The notes: a model not told the origin generated them from the letters alone. A stretch of 64,000 nucleotides of DNA from Brachypterus glaber (GCA_958510825.1 OY294048.1:14339589-14403588); one strand, 5' to 3'; positions 22,905-34,160 are shown, numbered from the stretch's first letter. Translations and numbers: made by a program.

Positions 22905-23388
22905 TATTAATTTTTTAATTTAATTTATTCAGTAATAAAGTATGTTTTTTTTTTTAATAAAATAAGCCAATAAAACCCTTTCGAAATAAACTTAAACCTT
23001 AGCTCATTTTAAATTTTTTTCTTAGGCTAAATCGTACACTTTTCGCGATTTCGATGGTAACTTGTCCAATGTAGCATTTGCAATTTCGGAGAGATTTGTA
23101 GGTGTATAAACCATATATTCTTCTTCAATCATTTTTAATCAATTTCACACAAGGTTTTTGCACAGAATCTCGAGTCAACCACCTGTTTACATGATAAACA
23201 AACAAGTTTGAAGTATGGCTGTCATCAAAGTCAAAGTGTGCTGACGCCAGTGGTGGATTTGCTAACTAACTTTTTTTACGGCGTACAACAATGAACTCAT
23301 TTTTTTACTGTAAAAAAAAAATAGATCACTTCTAACTAGTGTGTTCAGTTATAAAATATGAACATTTTAGTACGCTTGAAGAAAAAAA
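22846..23388 (-). pseudogene. Crypton remnant 1 (internally deleted)
   Basis: Read on the minus strand, it begins TTCTTCAAGCGTACTAAAAT and runs through the 5' leader and N-terminal coding region homologous to 2334-2775 (e.g. AAATGCTACATTGGACAAGT). Indels break the frame. The remaining ~85% of the gene is deleted. The far end is AGGATGCTTGAAGAA, an approximate inverse of the start. An (AT)n run lies at 22862-22892. Confidence 0.82.
22862..22892. repeat. (TA)n microsatellite
   Basis: About 31 bp of pure TA repeat followed by a T run, inside Crypton remnant 1. Confidence 0.9.
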
Positions 23389-23409
23389 ATATTGTCATTG
23401 CTTTTATTA

Positions 23410-23930
23410 AGGCGTCTTTTCACGGAGCAATTTGTATGCAAGTTTGGTGCTATGCAATTTTGTTGCACCAATGTTTCAGTCACTGCGCATGCCTTCAAGC
23501 AACTTTGATGCTATTTTCGAGCCATCAAATTATTAGAACAAGTTCTATTTTTTGACGATTTTCACACAAGATTTATAGTTATTTTCGTTGTACCAACCTG
23601 GAAAAAAGTTACCAAATCGATTTCTTTTCACTAATGTAGTAGCAGCTGTACATGTTAATTATTATTATTATTAATAATAGGCCGTTCTGTTCAACTAAAA
23701 AACTTCCTTAAAAAAGCAAATGCTAGGTTATGTTTTTGTCAACATACACAGAGGCACGTCAAAATTGCCTGGTTGGCAGCACTGTTTAACTTGCAATATA
23801 TAGCGTCAAACTTGCTTACAACTTGCTCCGTGAAAAGTCAAATGAATGTACAATTGTCCTTATGCTATATCTGGCAGCAAACTTACACAGCACCAAACTT
23901 GCGTACAAATTGCTCCGTGAAAAGACGCCT
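23410..23930. mobile_element. 521-bp MITE with TTA target duplication
   Basis: The ~46-bp TIRs begin AGGCGTCTTTTCACGGAGCA and are nearly perfect inverses. TTA flanks both sides (23407-23409 and 23931-23933), pointing to PIF/Harbinger-type insertion. A subterminal copy of the TIR interior (ACTTGCTCCGTGAAAAG) lies at about 23820-23838. Frames inside (23358-23555, 23773-23970) are not genes. Confidence 0.85.
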
Positions 23931-24179
23931 TTATGGCTACTTAAATAAATCAATTGATTTAATTTGCTAAATTTATATAGCTATTTATAGAGTAGTTACT
24001 TCGGATTATAACAATAATGTCCGAGTTATTTCTACATTAAATTTATATTTATTGCGTTTTATTATTAATATAAACATATAAACTAGGTATTTCCTGCGCA
24101 GAATTAACAATATTATTCTGTTTATAATAATAAGGATTAATGTAGATTAAAACAAACTATTACAGTAATGTAATGGACA
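23931..24179. other. AT-rich spacer
   Basis: Nothing recognised. Confidence 0.4.
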
Positions 24180-24239
24180 AGTAGGTTTTTAGAAGCCGAG
24201 GGCCGGCCGATAGGGCCGGCCCGAGGGTAATAAACCTAC
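24180..24239. repeat. GC-rich hairpin (GGGCCGGCC)
   Basis: GTAGGTTT...GAGGGCCGGCC pairs with GGCCGGCCCGAGGG...AAACCTAC around a GATA-containing loop. Confidence 0.8.
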
Positions 24240-24778
24240 GAAATCGACATTTAACTTTTTGCCCGTGTATTATACTATATTTTTTATTCGATTGTTACTA
24301 ATTATAATAAGTTATTAAAATATACTTAATTGAAAAACATATTTCTTTTTCCTGTCTTATTACTTATCTAGTTATCCATGACAAATTGCTATCCAATCAA
24401 ATCGCTAAAAAAAACAATTGAATCGTTTCTTTTGCGCGCTGTTTCATTTTCAAACTAAAAAAGCTATAGCTTGGTGATTAATTTCTGTTAAAATGTGTCT
24501 GTTAAGAAAATAATAATACTTCCAAAATTGTTCTATGAATATTATAAATATTGAAATTTTGTTTTTTAAGATATTTTAGTGGAAGAATACAAATTAATCA
24601 GTTAACATATATTTTGAGGTTATGTTATAGAAAAAAAATTTATTTTGTATGTAATGATTATAATAACTGTATCTGGTCAAAAAGAACAGTTAGTTCAAGA
24701 CTAAAAGTGACCAAAAGGTCATATTTCTTTATAAATATTACAGTAAAGGTAAAGCATTAAAAAGTTAAAGTTAAAAAG

Positions 24779-24848
24779 TTTTAGTTAGCGGGCGAAAAAA
24801 GTTTTTTGGCCCCAGGGCCCCAAAGTTCAACTTTTCGCCCGTAAAACA
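24779..24848. repeat. Hairpin with CGGGCGAAAA stem
   Basis: GTTTTAGTTAGCGGGCGAAAA pairs with TTTTCGCCCGTAAAAC around a GC-rich centre (GGCCCCAGGGCCCC). TTTTTGCCCGTG near 24256 may be a remnant of the same stem. Confidence 0.75.
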
Positions 24849-26149
24849 TGAATAGAAAGTGCCGCTTTTAAAATCAATCGAATAAAAAGGCATTTACATA
24901 AAAATACATGTATACAAATAGGGACTTTCATTCACATGGGGCACATTCGTACGATATAGGAGTACAGTGTGCCCAATTTATATTCCAAGTCCAAATATTT
25001 TCTCCGTGTAAAATAACACCACTTCTTTTCACTTTTGGTTTCCTCAATTTGATAGCTACGAAACGGCGTAAACAACTCGACTTAATCGAACAAAATAGCA
25101 AACAAATCGCTGCGATTAGAATGAACTTCTCCTTCCCCCACGGGGGATTCCCCTGGTGCTGTCGTCGACGTTGAAATTTAATGCCTAATTTGAAAACGAT
25201 GCTGTTAAAACAGTCGCGAAAACGGTCCGGATTATGTGCTTAAGTGGAAACTTTTGTCAACAAGCGCGGTTAAAGACTTTTTCGCGGGAAACCAAAAAGG
25301 AATGTCACCTAATATAATCTATATGTGTCTAATTATACTATTTTCATAAAATAATGTATATTCTCTAAGAAATTTCGATTAAAACACGTTTATTTTATAA
25401 GAATGAACATTTTTACACTAGAGCCGCAAGCGTTTTTCACACAGTCTTGTGACGTCATTATACCGCGTGGAATTTTTAAATTAATAAATTCAATATGTGA
25501 CGTGACGTCATAAAATGCTGTGGTTTAAAAGCCCTATCCTTAAAATTTTAAATAGGACCATAATATGAACATATCATAATGCGAGTGATACCTATTTTTA
25601 ATATGGTCAATAAACACGTGATTTGTCTTAGTTAGGTCACCCGGTATAATGTGTTTGCATGTGTGGTATACAATCTATCAGAGCAATTCAATTTTGTATT
25701 AAAAATATGAATTCTTATGTAATTAGGCTGTTATAATATTGCGCTGTAAATAATGGACGATGTAATTTTCTGTAATAAATAGCATTATAAAAATAATTAA
25801 TTTTCTTTTAATCAATATTTTATATAGAATTATACCATACTATAGGTCTCTTGCGGCAATGTTGCCGAACCAAAAAGAAAAACATTTGATCGTCGAATTA
25901 AACGTTTTAGGTTAGCTGAACTTACAAGTAAATTCACTGTCAAGAAGGTACCACATAATTTTTCGTGCAGTTATTTGAGGTTTATAATTTTTTCTAGATA
26001 AAACGATGCCAAGTCATAAAAAATATCGAATGAACCTAAGCCTGTATCATTCAAGGGCGTAGATGTTTTTCTTCTATGGGGGGAGGTAATACCCAGGGTC
26101 GGCGCACTGAAGCAAGCACCTTAAATTTGGTGCCCCTAGAAAAATAAAA
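24849..26149. other. Intergenic with two TGACGTCA sites
   Basis: Palindromic TGACGTCA (CRE-type) occurs at 25450-25457 and 25503-25510. A plus frame 24908-25174 (88 codons) ends in a locally GC-rich part, but both strands are equally open there, so I do not call a gene. Confidence 0.4.
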
Positions 26150-26730
26150 AACACCATAAAAAAAGCTTTGTCTCTGGCGGTTTCAACCAAAACTTGGTGC
26201 CCATAAAAACAAAAAAAAAAACAAAAATTGGCGCCCAAAAAATGTCCTCAAGAAAAAAATCATTGTCCCTGACGGTTTCTACCAAACTTGGCGCATCTAC
26301 AAAAAAAAAATTCGCGCCCAAAAAAATGCCCTCAAGAAAAAAAGATTTGTCCCTAACGGTTTCTACCAAACTTTGTGCCTCTACAAAAGAAAATTGGCGC
26401 CCACAAATTACTCTGAAGAAAAAAAACTTTGTCCCTGACGGTTTCTGCCAAACTTGGCGCCTCTACAAAAAAAATTGGCGCTCCAAAAAAATGCCCTAAA
26501 AAAAAAGGTTTGTCCCTGACAAAAAGTCCAAACTTGGGGCCCTGCAAAAAAAATTTGGTGCATAAAAAATACCCTCATGAAAAAATCTTTATTCTTGACA
26601 GTTTCTGGCGCCACCAAAGTTGGCGCCTCTATGAAAAAAAATTGACACCCAAAAAAATACCCTCAAGAAAAAAAGCTTTGTCCTTGACAACGGTTTCTAC
26701 TAAACTTGGCGCCTCTGCAAAAAAATTGCT
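26150..26730 (+). repeat. ~83-bp minisatellite with TTGGCGCC
   Basis: About seven diverged tandem units share TTTGTCCCTGACGGTTTCTA, AAACTTGGCGCCTCTACAAA, ATTGGCGCCC and CCTCAAGAAAAAAA. TGTCC-type anchors fall near 26168, 26264, 26349, 26430, 26511, 26590 and 26679. Overlapping frames on both strands (26136-26758) arise from the repeat, not from a gene. Confidence 0.88.
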
Positions 26731-28459
26731 TCTTCCTGTGTATAGAGGTACCCCGTAGATGCTGAAGCACTGTCTTGGTGCTTTGGATCATGAATGGTTG
26801 GATTTTTAGCCCGTATAACTTAATTTAATTTTCATTTTATATCTGAACCTAACCTCAAAGTCGAAGTGGTTCGAGATACTCGAGTATTCGACCGAATTAA
26901 TATATTCGCGGCGTTGCCGATTCTATTCTATATAGCAAAATGCCTCTACTAAATCTAGGCAGCCAATTATACTAAAAGTAGTATAACGGGTTGCATACGC
27001 GTGGAAGTAACTCCAATGTTTACAAAAATATTTTAGGAATTAAAAATTAGTGATATTTTCTAATTATTACCGGTGTTTTTTCAAAATTGGTAATTGTAAA
27101 TTGTAAATTTTATAGCCTTCAAATATTATATATGTATCATTTACATTTAAAATTATATTTTTGCAGACCAAATAAATTTCTGTTTACGATTTTTTTCTGA
27201 TTTAAATGAGATATTTTGGAATATGTCCAGAAAATTAATTTAAAGTATATGAAAGAGGAGTAAACATATTACAGTTTATTTTAAATAACAAAATTCCACA
27301 TAAATTGTCTGCATTGTAATGTACATATTTATCTGGAATAATGAAGAAAGCCTCGGCGTTGCAATTTTTTATTTTTCATCCACTGTGTTAACGGATTAAT
27401 CATAATTACCACAAGAATTATATTATTTCTTTCTTATATATTTCTTTTTGTTAGAAATATTACTTAATAGTGCCTTTAGGATTGTTTTTGATGTCGATTG
27501 CTTAACTGTAAAAAATAATATCTATCTTTGTCATTAAGCTTATTTTAAAGTTTTGTTTTTAATTTTTAATTAAAAAAAAAGAATATTTTTACAAACGATA
27601 GACACTAAGTTTAGAGTGGTTTTTGATGGCAGGGTACAAAAAGTCTTATAATTAAAATTAATTGTAGAAAATAATTAGTAGCCTTGTAGTGTATCGCTTA
27701 CAAAAAGACGTAACTTGTTCTCTCTGTCTGATTAAGCAGTTTACAAACGACAGATTACACTGGTTTACAGAGGTTTTGCGTTCTAAAGATTTAGTTAAAA
27801 ATGGATAGGATGTTATGATCCTATACAATGTACTTTAATTTTTGTTAAAAACACAATAGTTCTAAAGTTACTTTCTTTAATATTTAAGGACGGACATGAA
27901 ATGTTGCGAGTTGTTAACAAAAATTTAAGTACAGTTGTATAGGATAATAACTTCTGATTTCCCATCCATATTCAGTTTACTTTTTTACATTGAACCTTGT
28001 GTAATATTATTCAGTGCCTTTGGTTGCTGGTAGCATCTCATCTTTGACAGAGAATATGGTGCCAAGCTAACCTAAACATTGTTTTTTTTGCGATGTCAAT
28101 GTCGATGACGCGAAAAAATAAATAAATTTGTAAACCAGTGTCATTAAAACCTTGTAAAGTTGTAATAGACTTGACAAGTTGATCTAATTTAATAAAAACT
28201 CAAGTTGCAATCGATAGATGGGGCATTTTCAACCCTCTTCCGAGATCAGGAAAATCTTCTCCGACGTTTCACTTCCAACTAACTAATTTAGCTCACTAGA
28301 TTAATGCACCCGTTCAAAGTTTATACTCAATTTCAGCAAATAAAACATAACCTACAATTTATAGAATATAATTTATTTACCTGTCTATCTTTACACTCAG
28401 AAAAAGTATCAAATTATTGAGATTTCCAATTCGAGTGGAAATACTTTTCTTCTTTGTAT
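26731..28459. other. AT-rich intergenic stretch
   Basis: 1.7 kb without a coding frame, inverted repeat or tandem repeat that I can support. Confidence 0.45.
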
Positions 28460-30428
28460 CCATAATAATATACTTTATTTCATAAAAAATGCTTACATAT
28501 TTTACATCTACCCTTGGGTAAAATGACAACGCCACAAAAATATAAAACAAGAAAACATTGATTGAAAACTGTCACAAAATGGTAATATTACAAATCTAAT
28601 AAGACATAAATTCACCTAGAGTATATGGTTCTATGTTACACAAATAATCAAAAAGTTTTATTTTAAAAGTTTTTAAATTCACAGAAACTTTCAACTGTGG
28701 AGGCAACTTATTATAGAGTTGAATTGATGAAAAATACAGTCCTTTTTCATAAGCAACTAATGTGTGCTTGGGAACACTGTAATTTAAACATCTGGGAGAT
28801 TTAGGCTTAAGATTTAAAAATAAGTTACGATTTTTATAAAAAAATAAAATAGTTTCATAAACATATTGACCAATCACAGTTAAAATTTTATGCTTTTTAA
28901 AAATATCTCTACACGAGTCTCTAAAACCTAATTTTAAAATTGTACGCAAGGCCCTCTTTTGACATTTAAAAAGAACCTCAACATCACTGCATTTCCCCCA
29001 AAATATGATTCCATACCTCAAGAGGCTTTGAAAGTTTGAAAAATAAACAAGTCTAAGGGTATTTATATCTAAATAACCCCTCAAAACAAACAAAGAGTAA
29101 ACTACCCCATTAAGTTTTTTCTGCAAATGGCATACATGCGACGACCAGTTCAAATTTTCGTCTATAAAAATTCCTAAAAATTTTACGTTTTGAGATAATA
29201 CTCTGTTCGTGTTACTTATTTTGATCGTTTCAATCCTTTGATTCGAGTTATTTACTGCTTTAAAAATCATAAAATTAGTTTTTTCCTCATTCAAAATTAA
29301 CCTGTTATTTTCCAACCAGGCTTTTATTTTTGAGATTAAAATTTCAGTTTCAGAAATTATATTTTCAGAGTTTGATTTCAGTAAGTAATTCGAATCATCG
29401 GCAAAACTCACAAGAGCTTGATTTTCGTTCTGGAGAGTCACATATATGTTATTTACAAAAATTATAAAAAGTAATGGGCCCAAGATACTCCCTTGAGGTA
29501 CCCCAACCCCTACACTTCCAGTATCTGATAAAAATCTAATAAAGTCCTCAAAAATTTGTACGCGTTGAGTTCGATTTGAAAGGTAGGATTTGAGCCACCG
29601 CAGCGCAACGCCTCTTACCCCGTATCTTTCTAGTTTCTCAAAAAGTATGTTATAATCTAAGCAGTCAAACGCCTTTGTTAAATCTAAAAAAATTGCTAAA
29701 ATGAGTTGTTTGTTCTCAAAACCTTCAAGAATACTATGTAAGAAGCTATGCATCGCGGTCTCCACAGATCTACCTCTCAAATAACCGTGTTGCATTTTAC
29801 TAAATAAATTATGTTTATTAAAAAAGTTTAAAATTCTACTCGCCATTGCCATCTCAAAAATTTTTGAGAATGTTGGAAGAAGACTTACCGGTCTGTAGTT
29901 CTGTACAAGAGTTGGGTCCCCCTTTTTGTATATGGGAGTCACTATTGCAATTTTTAGCTTGTCTGGGAATATGCCATGCATTAAGGAGTTATTTATGATA
30001 TGTGTTAAGGGTTTACAAAGTTCATTTCTACAAAATTTAGTAATACTAGGAGAAATTTCATCATACCCACAGCTACTTTTATTTTTTAAGTCGTGAATAA
30101 GGTTTAAACATTCGATTTCACTAACAGGCTCTATAAAAATAGAGTGATTGTTTGATAAAAAATTGCATGTAAGTGATGTTTTTGTATTTGGTAACAAATC
30201 ATTTACTGCATTTAATGTAAAATTATTAAATTCGTTTGCAACCTCATCTGGTTGTCCCGTCAGTAAGATACTATTTCCGTTTTTGTTTCGATCCCTCAAT
30301 CCATTTACTATATTCCAAACTGTCTTGGATCTTTTTTCTATATCTACTGTGTTTAAAAAATCCCGATTTTCGAAATCAAAAACACCCGCTTGCTTAAAAG
30401 TTGCTCCTTGATATAAAACGGTGGTAGG
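28460..30428 (-). mobile_element. 5'-truncated Jockey/CR1-like non-LTR retrotransposon
   Basis: The minus strand holds the reverse transcriptase part of ORF2, a stop at 28596, a ~135-bp 3' UTR and AATAAA (TGAAATAAAGTATA) near 28470. The endonuclease domain and ORF1 are missing, as expected for incomplete reverse transcription. The upstream boundary is near 30428, where an in-frame TGA begins unrelated sequence. No clear target-site duplication was found. Confidence 0.85.
28596..30428 (-). CDS. Reverse transcriptase of non-LTR element (N-terminus missing)
   Basis: The frame is open for about 610 codons and lacks its own start because the element is 5' truncated. Counting from the TTG at 30299, the RT core shows NYRPVSLLPTFSKIFE (134-149), motif A FLDLTKAFD (204-212), motif B GVPQGSILGP (266-275) and motif C FADD (299-302), followed by the thumb (VKFLGIFIDENLNW). 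Upstream, 43 more codons link to the lost endonuclease (contains RSKTVWNIVNGLRDR). The C-terminal region (LLRYGIIFWGKCS, CQKRALRTI) is typical of insect Jockey/CR1-group elements and lacks RNase H. There are no stops or frameshifts, so the insertion is young. It would not be autonomous without an endonuclease. Confidence 0.9.
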   Translation of the reverse strand, partial: PTTVLYQGATFKQAGVFDFENRDFLNTVDIEKRSKTVWNIVNGLRDRNKNGNSILLTGQPDEVANEFNNFTLNAVNDLLPNTKTSLTCNFLSNNHSIFIEPVSEIECLNLIHDLKNKSSCGYDEISPSITKFCRNELCKPLTHIINNSLMHGIFPDKLKIAIVTPIYKKGDPTLVQNYRPVSLLPTFSKIFEMAMASRILNFFNKHNLFSKMQHGYLRGRSVETAMHSFLHSILEGFENKQLILAIFLDLTKAFDCLDYNILFEKLERYGVRGVALRWLKSYLSNRTQRVQIFEDFIRFLSDTGSVGVGVPQGSILGPLLFIIFVNNIYVTLQNENQALVSFADDSNYLLKSNSENIISETEILISKIKAWLENNRLILNEEKTNFMIFKAVNNSNQRIETIKISNTNRVLSQNVKFLGIFIDENLNWSSHVCHLQKKLNGVVYSLFVLRGYLDINTLRLVYFSNFQSLLRYGIIFWGKCSDVEVLFKCQKRALRTILKLGFRDSCRDIFKKHKILTVIGQYVYETILFFYKNRNLFLNLKPKSPRCLNYSVPKHTLVAYEKGLYFSSIQLYNKLPPQLKVSVNLKTFKIKLFDYLCNIEPYTLGEFMSY

Positions 30429-30511
30429 TCAAAATGGATCCAAATCGATTCAGGATTAATAAATAGCTTTTATATACAAAATGTCCATACAAAAAAATAT
30501 TAGGTCTTAAG
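30429..30511. other. Spacer
   Basis: Unique AT-rich sequence between the retrotransposon and the next repeat. Confidence 0.4.
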
Positions 30512-31140
30512 AATAGTATATTCAATAACTAGTATGGAATGACTATTCCATACGTGTTTTAGACTATACTTTTTCTTCGACTGTAAATATGAAACACTGT
30601 ATGGCTTTAAACTGCGGACAAGGTTAAAAACAATGGTTTTTGTGACGACATTGTAAATGCAATAAAACACATATTTTTAAATAATGTTATTTAATAATTT
30701 TATCAAATCAGTACTTAAAAAAGATTTTTATTTAATTTTAGCACATATTTACAAATTATAATGCAAAAATTGAAGGTTATGTCAGATTGTTGTGACAGAT
30801 ATCAGGTTAAAAGTTTTAACAATAGATGGAGTAGTTTTAATTTTTTGAACTAAATTGATAAAAAACTGGTCAAATATTAACAAAAACTAATAAACTTTAT
30901 GAAATTTTAACGCAAAACTTTAAATTGCATTAAATTATTCAATATTTCATGGTAAAATAAATATATTTTTGCTAATTTTGCCACAGTTTTCTTTACTTTT
31001 ATAAACAAGAGATGGCACTACATGTGCTCATTCTAACACTTGATAGGGAATATTCATACCGTATCTAGAGCTAGAATGGATTCATTCTGTTTGAAAAGTG
31101 TGTGTGTATTTGCTTACATTCTAAAGCAGTCGTAGAAAAA
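30512..31140 (+). mobile_element. ~0.6-kb repeat family, copy 1 (coreless hairpin end)
   Basis: It starts with a 58-bp hairpin (30512-30569, GAATAGTATATTC...AGTATGGAATGACTATTCCATAC...AGACTATAC). Then comes TTTTTCTTCGACTGTAAATA and about 560 bp of body, ending CAGTCGTAGAAAAA. The ends TTTTTCTTCGACTG and CAGTCGTAGAAAAA are inverse-like. Other copies in the same orientation are 45995-46520 and 58651-59220. No coding frame. Confidence 0.82.
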
Positions 31141-31773
31141 TAAGGTTCAATCATCCCACAGAACGCTATTTAATTTACGCGCTGTGACGTCAGAGTTAAT
31201 TGAAGTTTAGATACTGTATTAGAAACCGTCTAGTCCTTTACTCGATTTTTCTAATTTTTCTTGTAATTCCTTCCGGTCTGCAAGTTGCGGATCTCTTCAA
31301 ATAAAGCAATCAATTATAAATGTATGTCTTGACTGAAATTTGTTTTACATCAATAGAAAATTTATAATTTATTGTATAGAAATAATATTGTGATAGTTCT
31401 CTAAATAACTTTTTTTCACTACCAGCCTAAAAGCACATCTTTATTACTTTTCTTTTCATTGGTAGAAATATTATTTCTCTACCTATGACGTCAGAGGTTC
31501 TAAAAATAATAAAATTGCACCATGGTTAATAATGAATTTTTATTCAGCTGTTTTGGCATCTGACGTTTCACTTAATTAATTAATCACATTGCTATTTACA
31601 AGTGTCTTTAGGCACCAAATTTATTTATTGCATGATAAATTAAAAAATATTAACTAAATTAGTACCTAAAAACATGTTTTACAAAAAAACACTTCGAAAA
31701 GTGAAAATCATTGGTCCATCATATTCATCCATAGATTATACAACCCATATATTACCGTAAGGATCATAGATTA
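31141..31773. other. Intergenic with two TGACGTCA sites
   Basis: TGACGTCA occurs at 31185-31192 and 31486-31493, both followed by GAG. No gene recognised. Confidence 0.4.
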
Positions 31774-31890
31774 CTAGAGGTACAACCCCCATATATTGAT
31801 TTTTGAGGAAATATTCTCCCTCACAGTTTTCGCCTGTCCCCTTATTTCTGGGGGAGTACCAGAATCATCACTTTGCATTTCACTTTCCAT
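31774..31890 (-). pseudogene. N-terminal fragment of a transposase-like protein
   Basis: The minus strand reads 38 codons from ATG at 31890, starting MESEMQSDDSGTPPEIRGQA and ending at TAG 31774. The segment PEIRGQAKTVREN resembles the N-terminus of insect IS630/Tc1-like transposase families, which often begin with an acidic leader followed by GQA and a helix. The rest of the protein is absent or frameshifted. The plus-strand frame 31796-32056 is its shadow. Confidence 0.45.
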
Positions 31891-32094
31891 TTTTATATAT
31901 TTTATTACACTTAACACGGAAACACTTTCAAACTTAATAATTTTAGCAGATCACCAGAAAATTTCTGCCAGAAATGTCAAGTTCATTTGTTTTTTTAATG
32001 ACCGCGAACGGCTACCGTTATATTTTACATTTATTAACTTTTTCATTAAACTTTAGTAAAATAAATAAATAAATAGCTAATTAATAGTACTGGT

Positions 32095-32242
32095 AGTGAA
32101 AAAATTACTATATTTTCCACGTGAGTGAAGATTTAAAATTTTAGACCGCGTCTTGCGGGCTTCGCGCTAGCGCGCTCATCCCGCAATTTGACGCAGGTCA
32201 AAAATGTTAAACTTCTCTCACTTGGTAAATAATATACTATTA
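32095..32242. repeat. GC-cored hairpin
   Basis: AATTACTATATTTTCCACGT...GTGAAG pairs with the inverse ending AATAATATACTAT. The inner part GCGGGCTTCGCGC...GCGCGCTCATCCCGC includes the palindrome GCGCTAGCGC. It is analogous to the hairpins at 22707, 39399, 58651 and 61885. Confidence 0.75.
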
Positions 32243-32525
32243 ATTGCAAAAATAAATAAAAATTAAAATACCGTCCGTTATGTGTAGTTAATATATAATT
32301 ACTGAAGGTGTGTTTTGTTTTTCATACGGTATAATATAATAAATAAAATTAATTGGAGATAATTAAAGGGTGTGAAGTGTATTTAATTAAATTACTGTTT
32401 CAATGTATTGTATATTTTTAATAGATTTTATTATTTCTAGTTGCCAGCAATAAATAATAAAGTTTATAGTGTAATAGTTATTTGCGCTTCTAGTAGAGGT
32501 AAGTAAATTTTTCTGCGTGAGGTAG
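32243..32525. other. AT-rich spacer
   Basis: Nothing recognised. Confidence 0.4.
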
Positions 32526-33688
32526 TACACTTCGCGCAAAAATTAAGGGATCAGAAAAAAATTCTAAATTTTTCGGTGATTTTTGACGAGCTGTATCTCA
32601 GTGAAAAATGGTCTTAGAGACTTTTTAAAAAAAGCATTTTGTAGCTCTAAGATTCTAGTTTTCCGATTTTTTAGCCAAAAAAATTTCTGAGCAACGGTTC
32701 TAACGCAATTCGAAGAAAAAGCGCGAAAAAAAAATTTAAAAATTTTCAGTAAATTTTTTCTTGCTCCACGGGCTCGGAATTTTTTTTTTTGATTAAGCCA
32801 TCATATGGACCAGATAGCCTGTTTATTCAGCTTTAATTTGACGTTTGGCGATTTTCTCTACGCCAATTCCTCACGGAGATATCCGATTTTTAATGAAAAA
32901 GGATTGTCAAAAAAGTCGTGAAAAACCTATTTTTCCATTTTAAACAGATTACACATTGTTTAAGAAATAACATTTTTGCTCCTTTATTTTTTTTAAATTT
33001 TGATCGATCGGTCCAGAAAAACCGTTTAATGTATCGATTTATTATTTTACCATGTAAGTTGGGGGTATAATGAGGTAAAAAATGTGCTGACAACATTAGC
33101 GGTTCCTTAAAAATTAGCAAAGATATGGTTGATTAACCAAAGAAAGGGAAAAAGGGACTTTTTTCGATACTTTTGAAGTGAACGTGAAGGATAAAAAAAA
33201 TTATTTATTTTTTCAAACCATGGCATAATCTTGTAGAAAATTTATTTCAGTTTTCAAAACTGCCCATCAATTTTCTGTATGACCATTGATTGCTGAGATA
33301 TCTTTAATTAAGGACAAAAGGATCCTTTTTCATTAAAAATCGGATATCTCCGTAAGGAAATGGCGTAGAGAAAATCGCCAAACGTTAAATTGAAGCTGGC
33401 TATCTGGTCCAAATGATCGCTTAATCAAAAAAAAATTTTCAGAGCCCGTGGAGCAAGAAAAAATTACTGAAAATTTTGAAAATTTTTTTTTGGCGCTATT
33501 TCTTTGAATTTCCTTGGAACTGTCGCTCAGAACATTTTTGGCTAAGAAATCGGATAACAAGAATCTTAGAGCTACAAAATGCTTTTTTTTAAGTCTCTAC
33601 CACCATTTTTTACTGAGATACAGCTCGTCAAAAATCACCGAAAAATTCGGATTTTTTTTCTGCTCCCTTAATTTTTGCGCGAAGTGTA
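32526..33688. mobile_element. 1.16-kb element with ~400-bp TIRs (Tc1/mariner-like)
   Basis: It begins TACACTTCGCGCAAAAATTA and ends GCGCGAAGTGTA. The arms at 32526-32920 and 33300-33688 are long imperfect inverses (shared CGATTTTCTCTACGCC and GAGATATCCGATTTTTAATG). The outermost TA fits TA target sites, and the terminal sequence resembles Tc1/mariner-type non-autonomous elements. The central ~380 bp carries no transposase. Frames 33333-33756 are shadows of the arms. Confidence 0.85.
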
Positions 33689-34160
33689 TTTTGTGGACCG
33701 AAACGGAGCTGAGGTCCATAAACACGACCGAAGACAGAAAAAAACTTATCTACTAGTAGCGCATTACGTTTTTCTCACCACCAAGGAGTTAAAATCTTAT
33801 TTTATTAATAATATTTTTGACATTTTTATGTGTGACAATTCAAAAAATCATTTATCTATAGAATCACTCTATAAAATTAAAAATGGTAGTCTTGTGTCTA
33901 GATGTCCCCCTGCAGTAAGTGTCGAACACTTAGTATCCTTGCGCGGTAAATCGTTTTTTCTGTCCTTAGTTACGGTTTTGTTTGTATTGATTTCATCTAT
34001 CACTAAGTGTGCTCGATATAGTACTTTCCATTACTGTCGACTTTTTGATTAAGTAATGTCAACTTACCTACCCAAGTAACAATTGTAAGATACTTTTGAT
34101 TTATTTAGGGTTTAAAAGTGCGTTAATAAAAAAGTTCAATAATTGCGTAACTGCCTGCGT
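33689..34160. other. Intergenic
   Basis: A plus frame reaches from 33675 to 34052 (125 codons), but it starts inside the TIR and has no motif, so it is not called. Confidence 0.4.

Noticed and set aside
24908..25174. 88-codon plus frame
   Set aside because: The opposite strand is equally open over the GC-rich end, and no motif or start context supports it.
26136..26758. Several overlapping frames on both strands, up to 109 codons
   Set aside because: All are produced by the ~83-bp minisatellite.
33675..34052. 125-codon plus frame
   Set aside because: It starts inside the TIR of the 32526-33688 element, is AT-driven and has no conserved pattern.
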